Source: Phyllobacterium sp. 21LDTY02-6 (GTDB lineage Bacteria; Pseudomonadota; Alphaproteobacteria; Rhizobiales; Rhizobiaceae). From it: 64,000 nucleotides of DNA. Below the pieces are notes generated by a model. The model worked only from the letters and a program-made list of their open reading frames with translations, was not told where the DNA came from and searched no databases. The DNA lies in the NCBI RefSeq assembly GCF_023554255.2, contig NZ_JAMJWD020000006.1:62001-126000 (forward strand), given 5' to 3'. Of this stretch, positions 35,705-44,427 are shown one piece after another (positions within the stretch are counted from its first letter, which is position 1; every line of letters begins with the position of its first letter). The translations under genes were made by a program, and so were the position numbers.

Positions 35705-36328
35705 GTTAATTCCTCCGAAAAGATCAAAGCGGCAAATCTCTATGCATTTCAAACGAGATTATCTGCGCGCTCTGCCGTGTTAAGTTCCGACAAGCATCGG
35801 CCTGCAATGTGCGAGACGATGAATCTCGCACAAGGTAACAATGATGGTACTGATGCTCGTGATGATCCGGCTTACCTACTGCACGCCAAGCCGAGACGTG
35901 AACCTAGGGCCGAAAACCGGCCTCGTTAAGCTACCAATTGTACTTAGCTCCGGCAGAAACCAGTAAGAACGGGCGAATCGGACGCGGTACGGGCGAATAA
36001 AGCCAAGCTACCAGACACTTATGAGGCGCGCTCGCGGCGACCCGTTGCCGGCGGCCAGCGGCAGCATAATCCCGGCTAATGAATTGGGACGATGACCCGG
36101 ATGGGCCTGAAACAGTATAATTCTATCTAGATTGGCAGTCGAAGGACAATCGGATGTATAAACATTTAACAATGTCACGGTGGCGTCACGCCGGGTTTAC
36201 TAATCCTTAAAAGGTCAGCACCGGTGACGGGGGTTGCCGTGCTGAGGAAATGTTCACAATTACAAAACAAAACGCGAAACGCTAACTGGCCCCGAGGTGA
36301 CACTTATTTTGGGGCGTAGGGGACTATT
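35705..36328. promoter_or_regulatory. Long divergent intergenic region (secreted proteins / LuxR regulator)
   Basis: A 624-base gap between the (GQ)n gene (minus) and the LuxR-type regulator gene (plus). No convincing gene is present. The right half is AT-rich with runs such as AGTATAATTCTATCTAG and a direct repeat GTCACG at 36174-36179 and 36185-36190 (11-base period, about one helical turn). It probably holds promoters and binding sites for the regulator, but no site can be assigned. Confidence 0.45.
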
Positions 36329-37144
36329 ATGAACAATTCTATATCACGCCTGAAAATAGAAAATCCGTCCAGATCAGAGGGGCCAGCCAAGTCAAAGAAC
36401 GGCGTATTCATCTACGCGGAGTCCGGCGCCGTATTTCAGGGCCTGGTGCAATCTCTTGAAAGAACTTTCCCGAACCTGGAGATCTACCTCGCCGACGAAT
36501 TGGTCGAGGCTGAACCATTTGATAGCGAGGTGGGACTCGCGCTGATCCAGGCCAGCTTTGCCGATGACGTCACGGGTTGCGTCATGCGCTGCCGCGAACG
36601 GTTCCCGTCGGCATCGATCACGATGATGATCGAGGAATCCGCCACCGGAATCCATGAGCTGAGCCACCTCTTCGACAACAAGCAGATCCAGGGGCTTCTG
36701 CCATTCAACCTGAAGCTCGACGTCTGGCTGGCCGTCATCTGGCTTCTGCTCAATGGCGGCGAATACTATCCGACATCCATTGTCCGCTCGGCCGGCGCCG
36801 AGCAGGAAAAGCCTTCCGTCACGTCCATCGAGACGTCCTTGCGGGCTGCCGGCAACGGTACGAAGCCGATCAAGACGCTCACGATCCGGGAACACCAGAT
36901 TCTGGAGCTTCTGTCGGAAGGCCTCCAGAACAAGATCATCGCGGATCGGCTGTCGCTGTCGGAACACACCGTCAAGGTCCATGTGCACAACCTCATCCGC
37001 AAACTGCGCGTCCACAACCGGACCCAGGCGGCTGCGGTCTATCGCAACAACAAGGACCAGGAGCGATACTCGCCCCCTTTTAGAGGTTACGGTACGTCAA
37101 TGGCGCGCATGAATGGTGGCGCTGAAATGGTGAGAGCGCTCTAG
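36329..37144 (+). CDS. LuxR-family regulator with degenerate receiver domain
   Basis: A 271-aa regulator. The C-terminal HTH (about 184-236) has LTIREHQILELLSEGLQNKIIADRL and LSEHTVKVHVHNLIRKL, a standard LuxR/FixJ form. The N-terminal domain looks like a response-regulator receiver (VFIYAESGAVFQGLV to LNGGEYYPTSIV), but the phospho-acceptor Asp is not seen (VGLALIQASF instead of VDLVLLDxxM) and the conserved Lys is replaced in GLLPFN. It probably acts without phosphorylation. Its position in the EPS locus suggests that it controls polymer and secreted-protein genes. Confidence 0.88.
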   Translation: MNNSISRLKIENPSRSEGPAKSKNGVFIYAESGAVFQGLVQSLERTFPNLEIYLADELVEAEPFDSEVGLALIQASFADDVTGCVMRCRERFPSASITMMIEESATGIHELSHLFDNKQIQGLLPFNLKLDVWLAVIWLLLNGGEYYPTSIVRSAGAEQEKPSVTSIETSLRAAGNGTKPIKTLTIREHQILELLSEGLQNKIIADRLSLSEHTVKVHVHNLIRKLRVHNRTQAAAVYRNNKDQERYSPPFRGYGTSMARMNGGAEMVRAL

Positions 37145-37147
37145 GCA

Positions 37148-37630
37148 ATGTCACGATTTGACGACGTACTGATGCTGGTGGGCAAGCTGAACTATGCCTG
37201 GACGAACACCGAAAGCCTGTTCATCTACCTGATTGCCCACCTCCTCGATACCAATAAGGAAGCGGCGACGATCGTATTCCTGACACTCAATACGACACGC
37301 GCTCGCATAGATCTTCTGGAGCGGTTGGCCAAAATCCGGTCAACCCCTCCGGACGTCAAGAAGTCGGTTCTCGACATCACCTCGCGCATGACGCGCGAAC
37401 AGCGCCTGCGCAACAAGTACAATCACTGCATCTATTCCTTCGATGAATCCGGCCGCATGGCCTCCACGCAGCTGATGCGCATCATCGACATGGACGAGAG
37501 CCTGAAATATGGCAAGGTGGAAGCGCTCGACGATGCCGAATTGCAGCGGATCCAGAATACGATCGATTCGATCATCAGCGTGAATCGTTCGATCTGGAGC
37601 TTCATGCAGGAGAAAAACATCAGCCACTGA
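37148..37630 (+). CDS. Hypothetical protein of unknown function
   Basis: A 160-aa soluble, helical protein starting three bases after the LuxR gene stop, so probably co-transcribed with it. It begins RFDDVLMLVGKLNYAWTNTE and has a central RxRIDLLERLAKIRS and a region with R-N-K-Y-N-H-C that recurs in small bacterial helical proteins of unknown role. No catalytic motif is certain. It may be a regulator partner. Ends 15 bases before the convergent GNAT gene. Confidence 0.65.
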   Translation: MSRFDDVLMLVGKLNYAWTNTESLFIYLIAHLLDTNKEAATIVFLTLNTTRARIDLLERLAKIRSTPPDVKKSVLDITSRMTREQRLRNKYNHCIYSFDESGRMASTQLMRIIDMDESLKYGKVEALDDAELQRIQNTIDSIISVNRSIWSFMQEKNISH

Positions 37631-37644
37631 CTGTTGGGCCAAGG

Positions 37645-38754
37645 TCAGCGGAAATCGTCGCCATTGAGCCTGTTCCAGGCTTCGCCCGCCAATCCATTGA
37701 AGAAGGCATTTCCCGCGGCGAATGCGCCGAGCACCGCTTCATCCCGCGCGTGAAGAACCGTGGACGAGCGCTGGAAGAACATGCCCTTGCGCACCATCAT
37801 CGCCGCCATCAGATTTGGCTGGATGCGTGCCCGCGCCGCGACTGCTCCCGACTGGGCAGCATGCGACAACAGGCGATCGAGCACCGCATCCTCCTGTCCG
37901 CGCCGTGCAAATATCTGCAGGATGCGCGCCACCCTGCCGCTGCCTCCGTGGTAGAGATAGGCGCCGAGCGCGGTGCCCGAACCGGATCGGACAATGCGGC
38001 TGTGAAGCTCGCCATAGGAAGACTTGGTTATCGCTGCGTTCAGAACCGAACGAAGTTCGTCACCCGTCCAATCCGGGCGCAGATCATAATGTTGCAGGAA
38101 GGACGGTATCAGCTCCATCAACGTCGGGAAATCGGTCGCCTCGTCGCTCGTGGCGCGCAGTCCGCCCTGCTCCTGCAGATGGCCGCGGCTCCAGTTCCCG
38201 GCCAGCCGATCGAGGGGCGCCGCCAGTGGCTTCAGCGAACGCGCCAGCGGCGTGTAGCGCATCGCGAAATCGGCGGCGAATCCCGCAGGCCGGAATATCT
38301 TGACCCATTCCAGGCTGTAGGACGGCAGGACGACGCCGCGCAGCCTGGTCCACATGAGGCGGGAGGTTTCATTGGCCGTTTCGCTTAGCGAAAGATCCTG
38401 CGGCCCGGCCAGAAATGTGCGCAGCAACCGTGCGCCCGCCAACGGGTCCGAGGCATGATGCTCGACCATGAGAGGCCCGCATATGGCAGCGCGCAGCGTC
38501 CGCCCCTGAATGCTCATACGAAGCGGCAGCGAACCGATGAAGCCGTTGAGCACGCCATTGTCGCCGATGAAGACCTGGGAAATGATATCCTTGTCCCGGC
38601 TGTCGGGATTGAGATACAGCGATTCCAGATAGGCTTCGGCGGCAGGCGAGACGGTCTGGTTCTTCGGCTTGAACATACGCCAGAACATGCTGGCGACGGC
38701 GGGGATGTCCGCCTTCGTCAGAGGTCTGATCAGGCCGGCGCCAGTGCTATCCAC
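37645..38754 (-). CDS. GNAT-like acyltransferase of the EPS locus
   Basis: A protein of 369 aa. The GTG at 38754 is preferred because GGGAG stands seven bases upstream and the product then begins with LIRPLTKADIPAVASMFWRMF, a typical GNAT opening. A further GNAT-like region is VFIGDNGVLNGFIGSLPLRM. The length suggests two GNAT folds in tandem (the second near LGAYLYHGGSGRVARILQIFARR). It may acylate the polysaccharide or a precursor. It overlaps the methyltransferase gene upstream by eight bases. The acyl donor and acceptor are unknown. Confidence 0.65.
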   Translation of the reverse strand: MDSTGAGLIRPLTKADIPAVASMFWRMFKPKNQTVSPAAEAYLESLYLNPDSRDKDIISQVFIGDNGVLNGFIGSLPLRMSIQGRTLRAAICGPLMVEHHASDPLAGARLLRTFLAGPQDLSLSETANETSRLMWTRLRGVVLPSYSLEWVKIFRPAGFAADFAMRYTPLARSLKPLAAPLDRLAGNWSRGHLQEQGGLRATSDEATDFPTLMELIPSFLQHYDLRPDWTGDELRSVLNAAITKSSYGELHSRIVRSGSGTALGAYLYHGGSGRVARILQIFARRGQEDAVLDRLLSHAAQSGAVAARARIQPNLMAAMMVRKGMFFQRSSTVLHARDEAVLGAFAAGNAFFNGLAGEAWNRLNGDDFR

Positions 38755-39469
38755 GATCCGCTCCCATAGCCTCCCTGCGCGCCACCACGACGCGGGGAGT
38801 ACCCTCCTCATTGGTTATGAAGACCGGCGGCGCAAAGCCCTCGACACGCGTCACGAGGTGCCGCACCTGCTCCACCTGGCCTTCGCCGAATTCCATGATC
38901 AGATAGCCATCGGGTTTCAGGAAGGCTACCGCTCCCCGGATCACCCTTTGCAGGATCGAGATGCCGAAGGGCCCGCCGTCGAAGGCTTCCCGCGGCTCGT
39001 CCTCGAGCAGATGCGCCAGGCTGTCGGTCAGGCGCCGCGTCGAAATATAAGGCGGGTTGCAGACGATCATATCGACCTTGCCAGTGAGCGTCTGGCCATT
39101 CAGCGCTTCGAAGAGATCGCCCTGATAGATCGAAACCCGGCTCTTCAGCCCGAGCCGCACCGTGTTGCGCCGCGCGAGTTCCACGGTTTCGTCGGTCAGG
39201 TCGGCGCCGATGACCCGTGCCGAACTGACTGCGGTCGCTATCGCCAAGCCAAGATTGCCGGAACCGCAGCACATATCGATGACGAGGGGCTCTTCCTCCT
39301 CCGTCAACCGCTCGATGGCAGCAAGGCAAAGCAGTTCCGTCTCCTCGCGAGGCGCAAGCACACCCGGGGCAATTTCGATCTCGACATCGAGAAAACGGCG
39401 TAGATCCTGCCTCTCATGCTTCACCCCTGCTGCGAAACCACGTTGATTTTCCTGCATCGGAACCCCCAT
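38747..39469 (-). CDS. HemK/PrmC-like SAM-dependent N-methyltransferase
   Basis: A class I methyltransferase of up to 240 aa. The SAM motif is LVIDMCCGSGNLGLAIA, and the catalytic NPPY is in MIVCNPPYIS, the mark of enzymes that methylate amide or amine nitrogen. APREETELLCLAAIERL also matches PrmC. It lacks the N-terminal helical domain that PrmC uses to bind release factors, so a different substrate is likely. The ATG directly follows the flippase stop (TAAATG); an ATG at 39457 with GGGGG upstream is an alternative. Placement in the EPS operon suggests modification of a sugar or amide group. Confidence 0.82.
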   Translation of the reverse strand: MGVPMQENQRGFAAGVKHERQDLRRFLDVEIEIAPGVLAPREETELLCLAAIERLTEEEEPLVIDMCCGSGNLGLAIATAVSSARVIGADLTDETVELARRNTVRLGLKSRVSIYQGDLFEALNGQTLTGKVDMIVCNPPYISTRRLTDSLAHLLEDEPREAFDGGPFGISILQRVIRGAVAFLKPDGYLIMEFGEGQVEQVRHLVTRVEGFAPPVFITNEEGTPRVVVARREAMGADRG

Positions 39470-40936
39470 TTAATCCAAGCTTCCCGTGGCCCTGCTCTCC
39501 CTGAGCGAGGACCAGTCATTTGATCGGTATGCGATGAAAAACGCTGCCCCGGCGATGAGGCCATAGGCGATGGCGCCCGTCGCCACCTGCAAGGCCAGCT
39601 TCAATCCCGGCGCCATTGGTGCCGCCGCGAACCAGAGGACGGCCCCCGCCATGGCGGCGAGGCCGGGAAGCACGATGGCGGCACGCCTTGCGATCCTTCC
39701 CCATGACACACGGCCATAGCGGAACTGCAGCCAAACCGTCGCGATGAAGCTGATTACGCCGGCGGCGAACTGGCCTGCGGCAACAGCTTCGATACCAGAC
39801 GGCACGGTGGCAAAGATGATGGCGATGGCGATCGCCGCGTTGAAGAGCGATATCCGCGGCAGAAGATTGATCTGGCCCGTCAGCGAAAGCGCAGGTTCGG
39901 ACAGCACTTGAGGAATGCACATCAGATAGGCCAGCGCCAGGATCGACGTGATGGGCGCTGCCGGATGCCATGGTTCCCCGAGCAGCAGGACCACCAGATC
40001 CTCCGAAACCAGCGCCAGGCCGATAAAGATCGGAAGGGCGAGCGCCAGAAGAAACGGCATCAGCAAGGTAATTTCCTGCCCGACGCGCAGCTTCGTCTCG
40101 GTATGATGCGCGTCATTGTCGATGACCCGCCGCAACGACACCCACGAAATCAGCCGCGCCGGCTCCTCCATGAGTTCGAAGAACGAGGAGGCGAGACGTT
40201 CCGCGACACGGTAATAACCAACGCCGGCTGTTCCGATGAAGCCGCCGATGATGAAAGTCACCGCATAGGTCTGGATATAGGCGATCATGCGCGTCGAAAG
40301 GATGTGCCTCGAAAAGGCCGCCAGTTCGCGCACGACGCTCCATTCCAGCCTGAGGCGCGGGAACCATTTCGTGGCGACGAATGCGGCACTGAGGTAAATC
40401 ACCTGCATGCTGAGCTTGCCAATCGCCAGCGCGAATATGCCGAGGCCGGAATAGAGCCCCGCCAGCGCAGTCAGCAAGCCGACCGCTTCCCCGACCATGA
40501 GAAAGACCGAGTGGAGCTCCGACTGGCTGCGCCTGACGAGCAGTCCGGTATAGACCGCGCTCAAGGTGGCAAGGAACACCCATGCGGAAAACAGGCAGAG
40601 CAGGCTCGCCGCGCCCTGGACGGAAAAGATGCTGTCGATGAACTTCGCGGCGATGAGTCCGCCCGCTGTCCCGGCAGCGCCGCTGATGATGGCGGCAGTG
40701 CCGATCTGGTCGAGCAGCGAGCGGTCCTCCCGGCAGCTCATGATGAACTCCCTCGAGCCGGCTTCCGCGACGCGGGTCAGGAATATCGCGATCGCCAGCG
40801 TGAGCGTATAGAGCCCGAATTCCGCGGCGGTGAGCGTGCGCGCGGCCAGAATGAATACGGCCATCTGGGCGACCTGCGCAGAGACGCGCGAGCCGAGCGC
40901 GGCTATTCCCATGGCCGCCGCTTTCCGGGCCGTCAC
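39470..40936 (-). CDS. Polysaccharide flippase (Wzx/PST family)
   Basis: A 488-aa membrane protein with about 14 helices. It opens AAALGSR-like (IAALGSRVSAQVAQMAVFILAARTLTAAEFGLYTLTLAIAIF), characteristic of the oligosaccharide flippase family. It moves lipid-linked repeat units across the inner membrane for polymerisation. A GTG at 40936 starts the longest form; an ATG at 40912 with GGAAA upstream may be the real start. Followed immediately by methyltransferase and GNAT genes, forming one operon. Confidence 0.88.
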   Translation of the reverse strand: MTARKAAAMGIAALGSRVSAQVAQMAVFILAARTLTAAEFGLYTLTLAIAIFLTRVAEAGSREFIMSCREDRSLLDQIGTAAIISGAAGTAGGLIAAKFIDSIFSVQGAASLLCLFSAWVFLATLSAVYTGLLVRRSQSELHSVFLMVGEAVGLLTALAGLYSGLGIFALAIGKLSMQVIYLSAAFVATKWFPRLRLEWSVVRELAAFSRHILSTRMIAYIQTYAVTFIIGGFIGTAGVGYYRVAERLASSFFELMEEPARLISWVSLRRVIDNDAHHTETKLRVGQEITLLMPFLLALALPIFIGLALVSEDLVVLLLGEPWHPAAPITSILALAYLMCIPQVLSEPALSLTGQINLLPRISLFNAAIAIAIIFATVPSGIEAVAAGQFAAGVISFIATVWLQFRYGRVSWGRIARRAAIVLPGLAAMAGAVLWFAAAPMAPGLKLALQVATGAIAYGLIAGAAFFIAYRSNDWSSLRESRATGSLD

Positions 40937-41236
40937 ACTTCCGGCATCTCTTTTCGGGAACTGATCCAGGATATATACCCCACCGCTCTGTTCGGCCGCA
41001 GCTTCGGCCGTTCGATATTGTTTTTGCTTGTTTATTTCGGCTGATCCATGAACGCCGGCAGTCTCCGATTTCTAACAGATCGGCAGCGCATTTTCAGGAA
41101 CTACATTGCTAATCAATTCGATTAGCCCGTCTGGACGAACCCAATCGAACATGGGACATTCCTTAAAAAGGGGAAGCTCGGTCGCATCGGCAATGAAGAA
41201 AAACAGCGAACAAACCGAGCATCGCAGGGGGCCCGC
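40937..41236. promoter_or_regulatory. Divergent intergenic region with palindromic operator
   Basis: A 300-base spacer between the flippase operon and the GINT1-like gene. It holds the perfect inverted repeat GCTAATC-AATTC-GATTAGC at 41108-41126 (7-base arms, 5-base spacer). Apart from that it is AT-rich promoter-like DNA without a gene. The core TAATCAATNNGATTA recurs at 47248-47262. Confidence 0.6.
41108..41126. promoter_or_regulatory. 19-bp palindrome, candidate operator
   Basis: GCTAATC at 41108-41114, AATTC spacer, GATTAGC at 41120-41126. Dyad symmetry, AT-rich core and position 111 bases before the GINT1-like start and 172 bases before the flippase start suggest a regulator-binding site controlling both directions. 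The regulator is not identified; the LuxR-type regulator in the locus is a candidate by context only. Confidence 0.5.
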
Positions 41237-42781
41237 GTGTCAAAACTCGCCATTGGCGTTGCCATTGATTCCATCGAGGAACTGAGCAACTGGGAAGCAA
41301 AGCTGCTCGCAGATATTCTGGCCGACAGCCGGTTTGAACTCCGCGACATTGTCGAGAACAGGTCTCCGGCAAAGACGGCAGCCCCGCTCGCCCTCCGGCT
41401 GCTGCAACGCGGCGAACAGATGGTCTTCGCCCGTAACACAAGCAGCCTTGCTCGCGAGGTGAAGAGCCAGCTGCTGCGGATCACCGCGGACAACGGCTCG
41501 GCCTTTAGCGGCGTGGATATCTTCATCCGCCTCACCGCTGACGCACTGCCGCGGCGCGTGCTCGACCGCACCAGGCTTGGCGAATTATCGCTGGATTTCG
41601 TCGACCGGAAGACTGCTGGCTATGACTGGGCCGGTTTCCGGGAAGTCCGGAACGGCAGTCCTTTCACCAAGGTCGTCGTCAATTTCCGGGCAAGCGCCGG
41701 CGAGCCGCCGCAACCGCTCGCCGGCGCATCCTATGGCACCAAATTCTGCGCAACGGTCAATGGCGCATTCCTCAAGGAGAAGTCGGTCATCCTTCTCATG
41801 CGCGAATTGCGCCGGATCGCCGATAGCGGCGAGCTGAAGCCGGCCGCGGCGGTTCAGCCCACGGAAGCAGAGCATAGCCCGTCCTATCGGGACCTGCCGC
41901 CCTATCTCCGGCGCCTCGCCGGAAATATCCTGACCAAGGCGCTTGTCGTCGGGCGCACGCGCCTGGGATTGAAAGCCCGCAGCTGGGGCGTTCATATCGG
42001 GTCGGGCAGTATCGAGGATTTCCGGCCGTCGGAGAGTCTCGAGCTGCAGCTGACGCCGGGAATGTGGGCCGCCGATCCCTTCCTTTTCCAATGGAACGGC
42101 GAGGACTACGTGTTCTTCGAGTGTTTTCCCGGCAATCACGAAAATGCCTGGCTTTCGGTGGCGAAGCTCGTCGATGGCAAGGCGGAGCTATTGGGCACCT
42201 GCCTGCGCACCAGCTATCATCTTTCCTATCCTTTCGTATTCAATGATGGCGACGATATCTATCTCATCCCCGAGACCCATCAGACCGGGCGCGTGGAAAT
42301 CTGGAAGTCCGTGGAATTTCCGCTGAAGTGGGAACTGCATGCGACTGCCCTGGAGGGGCAAAGCCCAGCCGATACGGTCATGTTCAAGACCAAGGGGCAA
42401 TGGTGGCTGCTGACGTCGCTATCCGATCATTCGGACTTCATGGACCATTGCAGCGAACTCTATGCCTTCGCCGTGGATGGCCCCGCCCTGACGTCGGTGG
42501 TCCCGCACAAGCGCAACCCGGTGATCATCGGCAGCGACATCGCGCGCAATGCCGGACGCGTCCACCTCGTCGGCGACCGCCTGTTGCGCCCGTCTCAATG
42601 CAATTCCCATGGCGTCTATGGCTATGGGCTCAATATCCAGGAAATAACCCGGCTCGATGCCGACGAATACAGCGAGCGGCCCTTGCGACTCATCGAGCCC
42701 AATTTCAAACCGGGAATCGTCGCATGTCATCATGTCGATTTCCTCGGCGGGCGCTTCGTGATCGATTTGTGCCGGGCCTGA
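41237..42781 (+). CDS. GINT1-like glycosyltransferase-associated protein
   Basis: A 514-aa protein with a GTG start. The N-terminal half resembles a formyltransferase-like Rossmann fold (LAIGVAIDSIEELSNWEAKLL, then a long open region). The C-terminal half (about 250-510) is a five-bladed propeller-like domain as in the N-terminal domain of plant glucosamine inositolphosphorylceramide transferase: repeated WAADPFLFQWNGEDYVFFE, YPFVFNDGDDIYLIPETHQTG and ADTVMFKTKGQWWLLTS blades with Asp/Glu pairs. Such proteins occur in bacterial polysaccharide clusters, where their reaction is not established. Confidence 0.7.
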   Translation: MSKLAIGVAIDSIEELSNWEAKLLADILADSRFELRDIVENRSPAKTAAPLALRLLQRGEQMVFARNTSSLAREVKSQLLRITADNGSAFSGVDIFIRLTADALPRRVLDRTRLGELSLDFVDRKTAGYDWAGFREVRNGSPFTKVVVNFRASAGEPPQPLAGASYGTKFCATVNGAFLKEKSVILLMRELRRIADSGELKPAAAVQPTEAEHSPSYRDLPPYLRRLAGNILTKALVVGRTRLGLKARSWGVHIGSGSIEDFRPSESLELQLTPGMWAADPFLFQWNGEDYVFFECFPGNHENAWLSVAKLVDGKAELLGTCLRTSYHLSYPFVFNDGDDIYLIPETHQTGRVEIWKSVEFPLKWELHATALEGQSPADTVMFKTKGQWWLLTSLSDHSDFMDHCSELYAFAVDGPALTSVVPHKRNPVIIGSDIARNAGRVHLVGDRLLRPSQCNSHGVYGYGLNIQEITRLDADEYSERPLRLIEPNFKPGIVACHHVDFLGGRFVIDLCRA

Positions 42782-43095
42782 AATGCTGCACCGTTTCGCC
42801 GATTCGATCGCGAAAACAGGCAATTTGCGTCAAATTTTCCTAAACATTTAATGAATATTGATAAAGGCACAACCGCCGCCATTAGTCACTATTAATTATT
42901 GACGCCAGAGGCATATACTATAATTTTAACGTATAAAATGGAATCGCTCACAAATAAAAATAAGAAGCTGTTGGGTAATACTTCGGTTTAAACTTCTACA
43001 CTGAAACACGCAAGGAACGGCAATGTTCTCGCGCAAGAAGACGACGTGAAATTTATCTGACTTAGAGCGGCAATGGGTGGCTTGGGGTTTACATT
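42782..43095. promoter_or_regulatory. AT-rich promoter region of the sugar-transferase gene
   Basis: A 314-base AT-rich gap, far poorer in G+C than the genes around it, upstream of the initiating sugar transferase. It contains runs such as ACTATTAATTATTGACG, ATACTATAATTTTAACG and AAATAAAAATAAG. No gene or strong hairpin. It probably holds the promoter and possibly sites for an AT-binding regulator such as MucR/Ros, though no site is assigned. Confidence 0.45.
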
Positions 43096-43773
43096 ATGTC
43101 CTACATATCAGAACCGTTGGTTGAACAACGGCCAGAAATAACGAATGCGCAAAACAAACTGTTCTATGACCTTTCCAAAAGGGCGCTTGACGTTGCTTTC
43201 GCTGTCGTCGCATTGGCTTTTCTCTTTCCCGTGCTCGTGGCGATCGTCGTCGCCCTCATCGCACATGACGGCACGCCGATCATCTATCGGCAAAGACGCA
43301 TCGGCCAGAATGGCAAGGAATTCACCTGCTACAAGTTCCGCTCGATGGCGAATGACGCCGATGAGCGCTTGAAAAAGCTGCTGGACGAAAATCCGGAAGC
43401 CCTGCGCGAATGGCGCGAAACCCAGAAATTGAAGTCCGATCCGCGCATTCACCGGCTGGGTCGTTTCCTTCGCGTCTCAAGCCTCGACGAGCTGCCGCAA
43501 TTCTTCAACGTGCTGCGCGGCGACATGAGCATCGTCGGGCCCCGACCGATCGTCACGAGCGAAATAGCACGCTATGGCGATGCCTATCACTACTATGCGG
43601 CGCTGAAGCCCGGCATCACAGGCCTGTGGCAGGTGAGCGGACGCAGCAGCACCGGATATGACACGCGGGTGAAGCTGGATGTAGCCTACTTCAAGTCCCG
43701 CTCGCTTATTCTCGACATCAAGATCATGTGCCGTACAGCGTTAGTAGTACTCCTGGCGCGAGGCAGTTGCTGA
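43096..43773 (+). CDS. Undecaprenyl-phosphate sugar-1-phosphate transferase (ExoY/WbaP type)
   Basis: A bacterial sugar transferase of 225 aa, the short ExoY-like form. One helix (about 30-51) is followed by YRQRRIGQNGKEFTCYKFRSM, DPRIHRLGRFLRVSSLDELPQFFNVLRGDMSIVGPRP and a C-terminal KPGITGLWQVSGRSS. It transfers a hexose-1-phosphate (often galactose or glucose) from a UDP-sugar to undecaprenyl phosphate, starting the repeat unit. It is the committed step for this locus. Confidence 0.94.
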   Translation: MSYISEPLVEQRPEITNAQNKLFYDLSKRALDVAFAVVALAFLFPVLVAIVVALIAHDGTPIIYRQRRIGQNGKEFTCYKFRSMANDADERLKKLLDENPEALREWRETQKLKSDPRIHRLGRFLRVSSLDELPQFFNVLRGDMSIVGPRPIVTSEIARYGDAYHYYAALKPGITGLWQVSGRSSTGYDTRVKLDVAYFKSRSLILDIKIMCRTALVVLLARGSC

Positions 43774-43800
43774 CCAGGACCGTTCGCAGGAACCGCCGCA

Positions 43801-44130
43801 ATGACGCATCAATCAATGCATGTTCTCGAGTTGCCCATGCGCTATCGCCTTAGAGATTTCTGCCCGTCGAAGACCGTGCATTCTCGAATCTCCAATGCGC
43901 TATGGATTGAATATGGCGGATCGCCCTGGGACATGCCGCAGGACTGGGAGCCCGAACGCATCTGGGCGGCAAGCCTGGATCTCAATCTCATTCCCAATCT
44001 GGGGCCGATGTCGGTGGCAATCTTGCGCAACTGGCTCGTTGCCGGCGACAGTGAGGCCGGCACCCTCAACCAAGGCGGCGGTGGGCTAGAGCAGGCGCCA
44101 GACAACAACCCAGAAGATGACGCACGTTAG
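43801..44130 (+). CDS. Small protein with RpoA-CTD-like helix-hairpin-helix
   Basis: A 109-aa protein with AGGA upstream of the ATG. Residues 60-80 (LNLIPNLGPMSVAILRNWL) match the helix-hairpin-helix element of the RNA polymerase alpha C-terminal domain (IPNLGxxS). The tail is Gly/Asn/Asp-rich and disordered. It could be a small DNA- or polymerase-binding protein, but the similarity is limited to that one element and could be chance. Its 3' end overlaps a possible small membrane-protein gene on the opposite strand. Confidence 0.55.
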   Translation: MTHQSMHVLELPMRYRLRDFCPSKTVHSRISNALWIEYGGSPWDMPQDWEPERIWAASLDLNLIPNLGPMSVAILRNWLVAGDSEAGTLNQGGGGLEQAPDNNPEDDAR

Positions 44131-44232
44131 AAACGCGGCCCATCTGATCAAATACTTCTCCTCGACCAGGTCGAAAAAGGATTTCGATGGCTGCTCGTCG
44201 GTGGATTTGAGGTTTTCTGTCGGGTTTGGCAT
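44086..44232 (-). CDS. Possible 48-aa single-pass membrane protein (antisense overlap)
   Basis: An ATG at 44232 opens 48 codons: a polar N-terminal half (MPNPTENLKSTDEQPSKSFF) and a helix IRWAAFLTCVIFWVVVWRLL at the C-terminus, with basic residues flanking it. The reading looks like a genuine small tail-anchored protein. A weak AAGAG lies upstream. It overlaps the 3' end of the gene on the opposite strand by 45 bases, so only one of the two ends may be accurate. No family is recognised. Confidence 0.45.
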   Translation of the reverse strand: MPNPTENLKSTDEQPSKSFFDLVEEKYLIRWAAFLTCVIFWVVVWRLL

Positions 44233-44427
44233 CGATCTCTTGAACTTGTTTCAATCGTCGATATCGCCCTTCCGTAAATAATCGGATTTAACGATACCCC
44301 GAAATTCGGCAGTAATTCCCCTGCCGTACAAGATCATATGCCACAAAAATGAATAAAAGCATAGTTTTTGGCAGGATATCCTGCTGATTTGGATTTAGTC
44401 GTCTTTTTCTGTGATCAATCGACGGAT

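Noticed and set aside
44371-44384. GCAGGATATCCTGC palindrome considered as a terminator
   Set aside because: No suitable U-run follows on the minus strand and the stem is short.
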